From assembly GCF_002887775.1 (NCBI RefSeq), contig NZ_LOCM01000011.1, forward strand, positions 1-64,000: a DNA stretch of 64,000 nt. The letters are read 5' to 3'. Of the stretch, positions 53,253-62,697 are shown piece by piece (within the stretch, counting starts at the first letter, position 1; every line of letters begins with the position of its first letter). The DNA is from Streptococcus penaeicida (lineage in GTDB: Bacteria; Bacillota; Bacilli; Lactobacillales; Streptococcaceae). The position numbers and the translations under genes are program-made. The notes under the pieces were generated by a model. The model worked only from the letters and a program-made list of their open reading frames with translations, ran no database searches and was not told the origin of the DNA.

Positions 53253-53974
53253 ATGAATATTGGTCTTATTTTTGCAGGTGGAGTTGGTAGCCGGATGCGT
53301 TCTAAAGGAAAACCAAAACAATTTTTAGAAGTACACAGTAAACCAATCATTGTTCATACCTTGGAAGTTTTTGAAAATAATCCAGAAATTGATGCTACTG
53401 TTGTGGTATGTGTCAGTGATTGGATGACTTATATGGAAAAATTAGTAGAGAAGTTTTCCTCAGAAAAGTTAAAGCTATTGTACCTGGTGGTGAAACTGGA
53501 CAACTTTCCATTTTTAATGGTTTAGAAGCTGCGGAAAAAATTGCTAGTGGACAAGATGATATTGTTCTGATACATGATGGTGTCCGTCCTTTAATTGATG
53601 TTCCTCTCTTATCTAATAACATTCAAACAGTCAAAGAAAAAGGCTCTGCCATTACTTCTGTAGCAGCAAAAGAAACAGTAGTTTTAATTAACGACCAATC
53701 TGAGATCGAAGAAGTAGTTGACCGAACTCGTTCTTACATCGCTAAAGCCCCTCAAAGCTTTTACTTAAAGGACATTCTAGAAGTTCAAAGAGACGCAATT
53801 GCAAAAGGGATAACCAATGCGATTGATTCAAGTACTTTAATGGGAATGTATAAACGGAAATTAACCATTGTAGAAGGTCCATATGAAAACATCAAGATTA
53901 CAACACCCGATGATTTCTACACCTTTAAAGCCCTTTACGATGCTAAAGAAAATGCTCAAATTTATGGATTATAA
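53253..53974 (+). CDS. IspD/TarI-like cytidylyltransferase (one-base frameshift near 53460)
   Basis: This enzyme family couples CTP to a polyol phosphate. The protein starts MNIGLIFAGGVGSRMRSKGKPKQFL with the nucleotide-binding GG-x-GSRM and KPKQF motifs; the frame breaks near 53460, and continues as LRKVKAIVPGGETGQLSIFN, then VLIHDGVRPLIDVPLL and IAKAPQSFYLKDIL. One missing C (TTTTCCCTCAGA read as TTTTCCTCAGA) gives 240 residues, the family length. IspD and TarI cannot be separated safely by eye, but the place between licD and an SDR gene in a wall-glycan locus favours a CDP-polyol (ribitol, glycerol or glucitol type) over isoprenoid synthesis. Confidence 0.85.
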
Positions 53975-53975
53975 A

Positions 53976-55034
53976 ATGATAAGTTATTCAAATTCAATTG
54001 TACAAAGAGATTTACAAACCATTATTTCCGATCACTCGATTGCTTGGGAAAAATTAAATCAGAAATCAGTCTTAATAACTGGGGCTAACTCTATGTTGGC
54101 AACTTACATGATCTATAGCTTAGCCTATTTAAATCAAATTGAGGACCGCAATATTACCATCATTGCAAGTGCTCGAAATTTAGAAAAAGCCAAATTACGT
54201 TTTAAAGATTTAGTTGAAGATGACAAAATTATCCTGATTCAACATGATGTCAACGAAACTTTGGTTTATGAAGGTAAAGTTGATTTTATTGTACATGCAG
54301 CTAGCAACGCAAGCCCTCATTTTATTTTGACTGATCCAGTTGGAATTATTAAGGCAAATACACTGGGAACACTAAATCTTTTAGAATTTGCCAAAACAAA
54401 AGCTACTGAAAATTTCCTATTCATGTCTACTCGTGAAATCTATGGAAAAGCTATACAAGAAGTTATAGACGAAGAAGCCTATGGAGCTTTTGACATATTA
54501 GAAAGCCGTGCTTGTTATCCAGAAAGTAAGAGGATGGCTGAAACACTTCTAAGATCTTTTTCTGACCAATATCAGTTACCATATACAATTGCCAGACTTG
54601 CCCATGTTTATGGACCAGGTATGGAAGTGGCAAACGATGGTCGGATTATGAGCGATTTAATTCATAATGTTCTTCTGTCAGAAGATATAATCTTGAAAAG
54701 TGATGGTAGTGCGGAACGGGCATTTTGTTACCTATCGGATGCAACAACAGCATTATTTTTAATCCTCTTAAACGGTGAAAATGGACAAGCTTATAACATT
54801 GCTAATGAAGATGAACCCATTATGATTCGTGACCTTGCTAAGCTACTTGTTGAAACTTTCCCTACTAAAGGATTAAAAGTAGTTTTTGATATTCCGCAAG
54901 AAACAAGTAAAGCTTATAGTAAAATGGGTAGAACCCGACTTAGTACTAAAAAATTAGAAGCTATTGGCTGGCAAAGACAAGTTAGCCTAAAAGAAGGTTT
55001 AATAAAAACTGTCGAGAGCTTTGAGGGAAATTAA
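53976..55034 (+). CDS. NAD-dependent epimerase/dehydratase (extended SDR)
   Basis: This 352-residue protein has a Rossmann motif variant SVLITGANSMLATYMIYSL (about 28-46; Gly-Ala-Asn-Ser-Met-Leu-Ala in place of GxxGxxG), FIVHAASNASPH near 103, the serine of FMSTREIYGK near 145, the YPESKRMAE YxxxK catalytic pair near 180, and ARLAHVYGPGM near 210. It resembles UDP-glucuronate decarboxylase-like and nucleotide-sugar epimerases. The product is not identifiable. I take ATG 53976, one base after the previous stop; ATG 53964 in the same frame is possible and no clear ribosome site decides. Placed after the IspD-like gene, it may supply the polyol or sugar precursor. Confidence 0.78.
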   Translation: MISYSNSIVQRDLQTIISDHSIAWEKLNQKSVLITGANSMLATYMIYSLAYLNQIEDRNITIIASARNLEKAKLRFKDLVEDDKIILIQHDVNETLVYEGKVDFIVHAASNASPHFILTDPVGIIKANTLGTLNLLEFAKTKATENFLFMSTREIYGKAIQEVIDEEAYGAFDILESRACYPESKRMAETLLRSFSDQYQLPYTIARLAHVYGPGMEVANDGRIMSDLIHNVLLSEDIILKSDGSAERAFCYLSDATTALFLILLNGENGQAYNIANEDEPIMIRDLAKLLVETFPTKGLKVVFDIPQETSKAYSKMGRTRLSTKKLEAIGWQRQVSLKEGLIKTVESFEGN

Positions 55035-55969
55035 TGGTTAAAACAGCAGTATTAGTGGCTACTTATAATGGTCAAAATTTTATCTTGGATCAGTTGGATT
55101 CTATTAGAAACCAAACAGTTAAGCCTGATTATGTTATTTTACGAGATGACCGTTCAAGCGATAAAACGGTTGAAGTTGTCAACGACTATATCAAATCACA
55201 CGATTTAAAAGGATGGTCAATTGTTAAAAATGAACATAATTTAGGCTGGCGTTTAAATTTCAGGCAGCTACTAATTGATTCTTTAGACTATCAAGTGGAT
55301 TATGTTTTTTTTAGCGATCAGGATGATATCTGGTATTTAGACAAAAATGAACGTCAATTGGCAATTATGGAAAAAAATCCTCATATTGATGTTTTAAGTG
55401 CCGATGTCGATATTAAATTAATGTCAGAAGATGCTACTGAGCCTAATCAATTTCAGTTTGATAAACAAGATGAGATTACAGCCTATCCATTAGATTTTAC
55501 CTATCATAATTATCGTCAAGGATGGACTTTTTGCATTCGTAAAGCTTTAGTAGAACAGATTTTGAAATATTATACTGATGGCCTAATTTTATCTCATGAT
55601 AATTTAATGACCGGAATATCTGGTTTACTTGGAAGTGGCTATAATTATAATCAAGCAGTTGGGGTTCATAAAAGACACGGTGGTAATGCAAGTGGAAATT
55701 TATTGAGTCTTCACAGTTCGCATCAACGTCATCTGGATGAATTAAAATTAGTTCTAAGTTATGATTTGATAGCTGAAGGTGTCCTTAAGGAACGTAATCA
55801 TCCTAATTATTCTAAACTTCTAGAATATTTAACATTTAATAAAGAACGTATAGAGAATGCTAAAAATAGAAAAGTACTTTCAACTTTAAAACAGGTTATA
55901 AAAGATAAAGACTATTATGACAGTTTTAGTAACAGAGTAAGGGATATCCTATTTTTAGTCAAAAAATAA
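55034..55969 (+). CDS. GT2 glycosyltransferase, rhamnosyltransferase-like
   Basis: This 311-residue GT2 protein is related in layout to RgpB: AVLVATYNGQNFILDQLDSI (5-24), LRDDRSSDKTVEVV near 37, the DXD-like FFSDQDDIWYLDKNE near 94, and LILSHDNLMTGISGLLG near 186. The C-terminal basic tail has ENAKNRKVLSTLKQ. Donor and acceptor cannot be told. Its ATG overlaps the preceding stop by one base. With rgpB and the 58764 gene it makes three GT2 chain-extending enzymes in the locus. Confidence 0.83.
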   Translation: MVKTAVLVATYNGQNFILDQLDSIRNQTVKPDYVILRDDRSSDKTVEVVNDYIKSHDLKGWSIVKNEHNLGWRLNFRQLLIDSLDYQVDYVFFSDQDDIWYLDKNERQLAIMEKNPHIDVLSADVDIKLMSEDATEPNQFQFDKQDEITAYPLDFTYHNYRQGWTFCIRKALVEQILKYYTDGLILSHDNLMTGISGLLGSGYNYNQAVGVHKRHGGNASGNLLSLHSSHQRHLDELKLVLSYDLIAEGVLKERNHPNYSKLLEYLTFNKERIENAKNRKVLSTLKQVIKDKDYYDSFSNRVRDILFLVKK

Positions 55970-55979
55970 TGGAGTATAG

Positions 55980-57338
55980 ATGAAAAAAACATATATCAGT
56001 TATATTGAAACTCTTTTTTCTGATAAGACAATTCATAAAACCTTTCTTGTTGTTGGACTTATGATAACAATGACTTTTAGTTTTTTAATGCCTTTCTTTA
56101 ATGAACCAGATGGCCAATACCATCTAGCAGTTTCCGGTAGAATTGCAAATAGTGTTATCGATACTTCAAAATATGGCGAGTATGATATTATTTCAGGGAT
56201 GAAAAGTCAAAAAGACTCTTATAAAGACGGAACACGATTTGAAAAATATTACCTCAATAAAGCATCTTTTGTTTCATGGAAAGATGCACCTAGGGAGGTT
56301 AATTACTCTGTTGTTAACTTTGTTTATTGGGGCCATGTTCTACCAGCAATAGGTTTAAAATTAGGGCAGTTTATCTACCCATCCATGGGAGTTATGATTA
56401 CCTTTGCAAGGCTCTTAACATCTTTCTTATCAGTCATCGCATTAACCTTTATTATAAAATCACTGAAAAATGCAAAAATGATCTTTTTTGCAGTCTTCCT
56501 GAGTCCGGTTTCATTAAATTCATTTGCTAGTCTTTCATATGATGCCACAGGATTTGTCATAACAGCTTGGTTAGTTTCGCAATTAATCAATATCTTATCT
56601 GATCGAATGATTTCAAAAAAACGCCTGATTCTATTAGCAATCACGACATTCCTGGCTTTAATAGGATGCAAGCAAAATTATTGGTTAATATTAGGCTTGA
56701 TTCCAATTGTATTATTATATACAAATCATGTTAAAGCAGTACATTTAAGATCCAAAGTCTTAAATGTGCTTGAACTTATTTCAAAGAATCTTGTCTTAAA
56801 ATTAGTTGTAGCAGTATTTATTCTTGCAGGATTTTATGTGATATCACGTTCTCATGGTGGTCTGTTAGTGGTTATTCGACGTTATCTAATGACCTTTGGC
56901 TATAATTATTCTGGAACGCAATTGCTAAGTAATGATATTACTTCATGGTTAGCGGCACCTTATCCTTCCTATAATTTTATCCCAACATGGGTTTCTGCGG
57001 TTTGGTACCTTCTTTTCTTTGCAGTCTTATTTACTGAAGAAAAATTTGTCAAAAGTAGAAAAATTGGTTTAATATTCCTAATGACTTTCTTTGTTGGGAT
57101 TTTTGGGGTTTATTTTATCATGTTAGAATATAATGGAGCAAGAACTAGCTATATTGAAGGAGTACAAGGGCGGTATTTCACTCCAACTTTAGTTTTATTA
57201 CAAGTTTTTGCTTCTAGTATAAAACTTCGAATTGAGCAATATGGGCAAAAAATTATACCTATTGCTTTACTTTGTTTAATACTTGTATCAAATGGATTAT
57301 TATTATTTGATACTGTAATCAGTTTGATATTGAGGTAA
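55980..57338 (+). CDS. DUF2142-type multi-spanning membrane protein
   Basis: This 452-residue protein has about ten membrane helices, with a first helix near 22-40, then the extracytoplasmic FFNEPDGQYHLAVSGRIANS segment (42-61), which is the family motif with acidic residues after helix one. DUF2142 proteins belong to the GT-C-like superfamily of lipid-phosphate-sugar glycosyltransferases. Here it could use the undecaprenyl-phosphate sugar made by the GacI/GacJ-like pair, decorating the rhamnan outside the membrane as GacL does in group A streptococci. That pairing is inference. An alternative is a Wzy-like polymerase. Confidence 0.75.
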   Translation: MKKTYISYIETLFSDKTIHKTFLVVGLMITMTFSFLMPFFNEPDGQYHLAVSGRIANSVIDTSKYGEYDIISGMKSQKDSYKDGTRFEKYYLNKASFVSWKDAPREVNYSVVNFVYWGHVLPAIGLKLGQFIYPSMGVMITFARLLTSFLSVIALTFIIKSLKNAKMIFFAVFLSPVSLNSFASLSYDATGFVITAWLVSQLINILSDRMISKKRLILLAITTFLALIGCKQNYWLILGLIPIVLLYTNHVKAVHLRSKVLNVLELISKNLVLKLVVAVFILAGFYVISRSHGGLLVVIRRYLMTFGYNYSGTQLLSNDITSWLAAPYPSYNFIPTWVSAVWYLLFFAVLFTEEKFVKSRKIGLIFLMTFFVGIFGVYFIMLEYNGARTSYIEGVQGRYFTPTLVLLQVFASSIKLRIEQYGQKIIPIALLCLILVSNGLLLFDTVISLILR

Positions 57339-57343
57339 TTTTC

Positions 57344-58762
57344 GTGAAGTTAATTAAAAATATGTTTTACAATACCTCTTATCAATTATTGACATTAATA
57401 CTTCCATTGATAACAGTTCCTTATGTTTCTCGAATATTATCACCAACTGGTATCGGTATTAATGCCTATACAAGCTCAATTGTGATGTATTTTACCCTTT
57501 TTGGGGCGTTAGGGATTTCTTTGTATGGAAATCGTGAAATTGCTTTTGTTCAAAAAAATAAATATAGACGAAGTAAGGTATTTTGGGAATTAGTTTTTCT
57601 GAAATTCATCACTGTATCAATTGCCTCAATCTTTTACTTACTCTTTGTTTTCTGGACCAAAGATTGGACCAGTTTTTACCTTTTACAAGGGATTAATTTG
57701 CTAGCTACTGCAACTGATATTTCTTGGTATTATCTTGGAATAGAAGATTTTAAAAGAATAGTTGTACGAAATACAATTGTTAAACTAACAACAGTTACCT
57801 TAACCTTTATTTTAGTAAGAACTAAAAATGATTTGGGTCTGTATATCTTTTTAATCGCTTTTGCAGCCTTACTTGGGAATTTAACAGTATGGCAGCATCT
57901 AAAAGAAGAAGTTATCAGGATTCCTTTCAAAAGACTTTCAATTTTCAAGCACTTGAAACCAACTTTGATGCTCTTTTTACCACAAATTACGATGCAAATT
58001 TACCTCTCCTTAAATAAAAGTATGTTAGGAGCTATGGATAGCGTTGTTAGTGCAGGATATTTCGATCAATCAGATAAAATTATTCGTATTTTATTTACGA
58101 TTGTATCAGCAATTGGTGGCGTTTTTCTACCCCGTCTATCTAGTCTCTTCTCTAATGGAAAAAAAGAAGAAGCTAAATCATTACTTATTAAATTAATTGA
58201 TTTGAGTAATGCCATTTCAATGTTAATGATAGCTGGGATTGTAGGTGTTTCCTCTACATTTGCAACATTCTTTTTTGGAAAAGACTACGCTCAAGTAGGT
58301 GCCTTAATGGCAGTTCAATCCTTTATGATTATTTTTATTTCTTATGGTAATGCTTTAGGCACCCAATATTTGTTAGCTTCAAAACGTACCAAGGCTTATA
58401 CCTATTCAGCAATCGTAGGCTTGATTATAAATGTTATCGGAAATATCATTTTGATTCCAATTCTTGGTGCAATGGGAGCCATAATCTCAACAGTTTTAAC
58501 CGAATTTGCAGTATCTTTATATCAAATCATTTCATTGCGAGATGTCTTTAGTCTTAAAGAATTAACTCGTGGCTTATTGCGGTATTCTGTTGCAGCTCTC
58601 GTTACGGCGGCACTCATATTTTATATGGACAGTCATATGTCCATCTCATTTATCAACTATGGTCTCCAAACCATTGTAGGTGTGTCGACCTATGTTATTA
58701 TTATTTATGTATTGAAAACACCAGTTATTGACTTATTTAAAAACTTTAAGAAGGGAATATAA
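57344..58762 (+). CDS. Wzx-type lipid-linked oligosaccharide flippase
   Basis: This 472-residue protein of the MATE/MOP superfamily has about 12-14 membrane helices. It begins MKLIKNMFYNTSYQLLTLILPLITVPYVSRILSPTGIG, the standard Wzx/RfbX N-terminus (shown 1-38), with LFGALGISLYGNREIA near 52 and FLPQITMQIYLSLNKSMLG near 212. The start reads GTG at 57344 with a weak site. Its presence, with no ABC transporter in the locus, suggests export of lipid-linked repeat units rather than of a finished chain. The next gene begins 2 bp after its stop. Confidence 0.88.
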   Translation: MKLIKNMFYNTSYQLLTLILPLITVPYVSRILSPTGIGINAYTSSIVMYFTLFGALGISLYGNREIAFVQKNKYRRSKVFWELVFLKFITVSIASIFYLLFVFWTKDWTSFYLLQGINLLATATDISWYYLGIEDFKRIVVRNTIVKLTTVTLTFILVRTKNDLGLYIFLIAFAALLGNLTVWQHLKEEVIRIPFKRLSIFKHLKPTLMLFLPQITMQIYLSLNKSMLGAMDSVVSAGYFDQSDKIIRILFTIVSAIGGVFLPRLSSLFSNGKKEEAKSLLIKLIDLSNAISMLMIAGIVGVSSTFATFFFGKDYAQVGALMAVQSFMIIFISYGNALGTQYLLASKRTKAYTYSAIVGLIINVIGNIILIPILGAMGAIISTVLTEFAVSLYQIISLRDVFSLKELTRGLLRYSVAALVTAALIFYMDSHMSISFINYGLQTIVGVSTYVIIIYVLKTPVIDLFKNFKKGI

Positions 58763-58763
58763 A

Positions 58764-59549
58764 ATGCCAATATTAGCAGGGATTGTGACATTCAATCCAG
58801 AAATGCAACGTTTAAAAGAAAATATTGAAGCCATTAAGCCTCAAGTAGATAAAGTGATAATTGTCGATAATGGATCACAAAATTGTGATAAGATTTGTCA
58901 GTGTTTTCCTGATTTGACCATCATTAAATTGAATGAAAACATAGGAATTGCAGCAGCACTTAATAGGATTGGAAATTATGCTATTGAGCATGCTTTTGAT
59001 TGGTTCCTTACATTAGATCAAGATACAGTCGTTTTTAAAGATCTTATTGCCAATTATAAACCTTACATAAATTTGCCTAATGTTGGTATCTTAACTTGTT
59101 TGTTTAAGGATATTAATAAGACCAGTGATGAAAGTTACACATCTGAATATGAAGAGGTTACAAAGTGTATAACTTCGGCAGCTTTTATGAAAACAAGTGT
59201 TTTTGCCAAATCTGATAAATTCGATGAAAAAATGTTTATTGACCTAGTAGACTATGATTTAAACTATCATTATGAAAAATTAGGATACAAAACTTATCGC
59301 ATCAATAAAATTGGATTTCTTCATGAAATAGGTAATGCAAGTCCAATCAAATTTTTAGGAAAAGATGCTTATACATCCAATCACAGTGCATTTAGAAAAT
59401 ATTACTTTGCTCGTAACACCATTTACCTCAGTAAAAAGTACGGATTTAATAAGGAAACTAAAAATAACTATATTGTTCTAAGAGATGAATTTATTAAAAT
59501 TGTCTGCTTTGAAAAGAAAAAAATTGTCAAAAGTAACGGCAATCGGTAA
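58764..59549 (+). CDS. GT2 rhamnosyltransferase-like glycosyltransferase
   Basis: This 261-residue protein starts MPILAGIVTFNPEMQRLKEN and resembles WbbL/RgpF-like rhamnosyltransferases. It shows VIIVDNGSQNCDKI near 32, IKLNENIGIAAALNRIG near 53, the metal-binding FLTLDQDTVVFKDL near 78, and FIDLVDYDLNYHYEKLGY near 157. I take ATG 58764, preceded by AAGGGAA; an earlier in-frame codon at 58728 would overlap the flippase end. Sugar specificity is not visible. Confidence 0.83.
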   Translation: MPILAGIVTFNPEMQRLKENIEAIKPQVDKVIIVDNGSQNCDKICQCFPDLTIIKLNENIGIAAALNRIGNYAIEHAFDWFLTLDQDTVVFKDLIANYKPYINLPNVGILTCLFKDINKTSDESYTSEYEEVTKCITSAAFMKTSVFAKSDKFDEKMFIDLVDYDLNYHYEKLGYKTYRINKIGFLHEIGNASPIKFLGKDAYTSNHSAFRKYYFARNTIYLSKKYGFNKETKNNYIVLRDEFIKIVCFEKKKIVKSNGNR

Positions 59550-59587
59550 AGGTATTATTGAAGGCATATTTATGAAAGTTGATAACA

Positions 59588-60732
59588 ATGACAGATAAAA
59601 AAACTATTTTATTTTTCTCTGGATATTTTCTCCCTTTCTTAGGTGGCATTGAGCGTTATACGGATAAATTAACAAATGAACTCCTTAAATTGGGTTACGA
59701 TATTATTATTGTAACGACTAATCATGATCAATTGCCAAATTTTGAGATTGATAACGGTCGCAAAATTTATCGTTTTCCGTCTAAAAATCAATTTAAACAG
59801 CGCTACCCAATCTTAGATAAAAATTCAGAATATCATGAATTATATCAAAAGCTTTTGGCAGAAAAAGCAGATTATGTCATCTGTAATACCCGCTTTCAAT
59901 TGACAACCTTATTGGGTCTAAAGTATGCTAAAGCTAAAGGGCTTCCAAGTATTGTTCTTGATCATGGTAGTAGTCATTTTACCGTCAATAATAAAGTTTT
60001 AGACGTTTTTGGTGCTATCTATGAACATCTCTTGACTGGTCTGGTTAAATCTTATCATCCTAAATTCTTTGCAGTGTCAGAACGTAGTTCCAACTGGCTT
60101 AAACACTTTTCGATTAACTCTAGTGGTGTAATCTATAATTCTGTTCCGGATGATTTAGCCAACCAATTTAAGGGTGCAAGCTATTTATCAAAAAACGACC
60201 AGGAAATCTATATTACTTATGCTGGACGCATTCTAAAAGAGAAGGGTGTTGCCATGTTAGTTGAGGCATTTTCGGAAGCTAACTTTCCAAAAGACATTCA
60301 TCTACAGATAGCTGGTGATGGTCCTTTACTTGAGGAATTGATTGCTGAGAATAAGAATGGAAATATCCACTTTTTAGGTAAGTTGAATTTTCAAGAAACC
60401 ATGTCTTTAATGGCACAATCTGATATTTTTGTTTATCCGTCTATGTACCTGAGGGATTACCGACTTCAATTTTAGAAGCAGGATTGTTAGGGTCGGCAGT
60501 GATTGCAACCGATCGTGGTGGTACGACCGAAGTTATTATCAATGATCAATTGGGAATAATCATCGAAGAAAATAAGGACTCACTCAAAACTGCTTTACAA
60601 ACGCTTGTTGAAGATAATACTAGAAGAGAAAATTTACAAAAATCAATTCAAAAACGGATTCAATCAACATTTGTTTGGTCAGTAACAGCAAAAAAACTTG
60701 TGTCGGTATTATTTGGTAATAAAAAGGAGTAA
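59588..60732 (+). CDS. GT4 family glycosyltransferase (one-base frameshift near 60453)
   Basis: This retaining GT4 protein starts MTDKKTILFFSGYFLPFLGG. The first frame runs to 60475, where it diverges after PSMYL; the correct continuation, PEGLPTSILEAGLLGSAVIATD, is the family E-x7-E active-site motif and runs on in another frame to 60732. One missing C (TACCCTGAGG read as TACCTGAGG) restores 381 residues. AGRILKEKGVAMLVEAF near 212 and LQIAGDGPLLEELI near 238 form the donor-binding Rossmann domain. It closes the polysaccharide operon. The exact start is less sure because no strong ribosome site precedes it. Confidence 0.83.
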
Positions 60733-60744
60733 TGGAGATAGAAA

Positions 60745-62611
60745 ATGAAAAAATACTATAGCTCAAAAAAGTTATATTTACTAATGGGCTTTACTTTAGC
60801 TAATCTCTTGAATGCTGGAATAATCCATGCAAACGATGTTAGTGCACCACTAGCCACTGATAGTGTGGCTAGTTCTATGACGAGCAATCAGACTGGTATG
60901 CAGACTGCTATTAGTGAACAAGTAGTTTCAACAACTCCCGTTACAGAATCACAGACTACGAATCCAAATGTTATTGTGTCTACTCAAGAACTTCAAGTAG
61001 ATTCAGTTATTAATCAAGGAAGTGATTCTGCTTCCTCTACAAAATCGATAACTCTAGTTAAAGAAGCTCAACAAACAGCGACTAAAACAGCAGTAGTACA
61101 AGATGCGGTTCTTTCTTATTCAGGACATGTGCAGGATATAGGTTGGCAGTCACCAGTAACTGATGGCTTAGTCAGTGGAACGACTGGTCAATCAAAACGA
61201 CTCGAAGCTATCAAGATTAATGTATCAACTCCCTATACAGGTTCCATTACATATAATAGTTCAGTTATTAATTCTGGTTGGCAAACCGCAGTATCAACTG
61301 GTCAAATGAGTGGAACGACTGGTCAATCTAAGGCAATTGAAGCGATTCAAATTAATCTGACTGGTGATCTGGCCCTTCAGTATGATATCTATTATCGAAC
61401 GCATATTGCATCATATGGATGGCTTGGATGGGCTAAAAATGGTGCTTTTGCGGGCAGTACAGGTTTATCCAAACAAATGGAAGCCTATGAAGTCTTTTTA
61501 ATTGCTAAGGGTACCGAAGTAAACCTTGATATTAATAAGCCCTTTATTGAAATTGTAAAACCTAGTTTAACTTATAAAACTCATGTCCAGGATATAGGTT
61601 GGCAACATTGGTTTCTGAAGGTCAGCTAGCTGGGACCACAGGTCGATCAAAAAGAGTTGAAGCTTGATTGTTCATTTGTCATCCAAAGAATTTGGCAATC
61701 TTCAATATCGCAGTCACGTTCAAGGTATTGGTTGGCAAAATTATGTCCAAAGTGGTAGTATGACAGGAACAAGTGGCCAATCTAGACGAATTGAGGCTTT
61801 GCAATTGCAGTTAACAGGTGTATTAACACAAAAATATAGTGTTAAATATCGGGTTCATATTCAAGATATTGGATGGCAAAACTGGGTTTATGATAACGCT
61901 ATTGCCGGTACAACTGGTCAGTCAAAAAGGGTAGAAGCAATTGAAATCGTATTAGTTGATAAAGTAAGTAAGCCTGTTGGTCTTTCTGCTTCTCAAGGTA
62001 ATTATGCTATTGTTAATAAAGTCATCTATCTTGATGCTGGACATGGTGGCTATGATCCTGGTGCAGCTTATTTTAACCAATCCGAAAAAACCTTAAATTT
62101 GCAAATGCAAACGCGCCTCAAAACTAAACTTGAAGCAGCAGGCTATAAAGTTGTGACTACTAGGACCGATGATACCTATGTTGATTTGCTACCTCGCTCT
62201 CAAAGCGCAAATCTGTCTATTGCTGACCTCTTTATTTCAATCCATTTTAATGCCTCAACAAGCAGTTATGCGAATGGGATTGAAACCTATTATTATGAGT
62301 ATTATCCAGAGTATCAACCAAAGATAAATGCAGATTGGCACTTAGATCCGGATCGTCTCAGTCGAAGTAATACCTTAGCTCAGGCTATTCAATCATCTAC
62401 GGTTGGGAATACTGGCGCTAAAAATAATGGGGTACTAAGAGACACATTCTCTGTTTTAAGAGAAACAACAGCACCCGCTGTGCTATTAGAATTAGGGTAT
62501 ATGTCAAACCCGACTGAGTTCCAGAATATTAATTCTGCGACTTACCAAGAAAAACTGGCTAACGGTATTTTCAGTGGTATTTTATCTTATTACAAACAAT
62601 ATCAAGCCTAA
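60745..62611 (+). CDS. secreted N-acetylmuramoyl-L-alanine amidase with ChW repeats (two one-base frameshifts)
   Basis: This exported wall hydrolase begins with a signal peptide (LYLLMGFTLANLLNAGIIHAND, cleavage near AND), followed by a Ser/Thr-rich linker (about 30-125), then six clostridial hydrophobic-W (ChW) repeats of about 45 residues, each with the pattern HVQDIGWQ...GTTGQSKRxEA. The C-terminus is an Amidase_3 domain: IYLDAGHGGYDPGA (zinc His), FISIHFNAS (second zinc His) and VLLELGYMSNPTEF (catalytic Glu). The frame breaks near 61613 (one G missing in TGGGTTTCT) and near 61664 (one T missing in GCTTTGATT), both in repeat four; with both restored it is 622 residues. Position after the polysaccharide genes suggests wall remodelling. 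ChW repeats probably bind wall glycans. Confidence 0.88.
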
Positions 62612-62619
62612 AATTCTAG

Positions 62620-62659
62620 CTCAAAAATCTGTTTGTCCTAACGATTTTTGAGTTTTTTT
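62620..62659 (+). terminator. terminator of the amidase gene
   Basis: CTCAAAAATC (62620-62629) pairs with GATTTTTGAG (62643-62652), then TTTTTTT. A TATAAT-like box (62664-62669) for pepT follows at once. Confidence 0.8.
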
Positions 62660-62697
62660 GTGCTATAATGAAGGTATATTATATATTGAGGTGGATT

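Noticed and set aside
53883-53975. Longer N-terminus for the SDR gene starting at 53883
   Set aside because: The added residues lie in the 3' part of the IspD-like gene read out of frame and do not look like SDR sequence.
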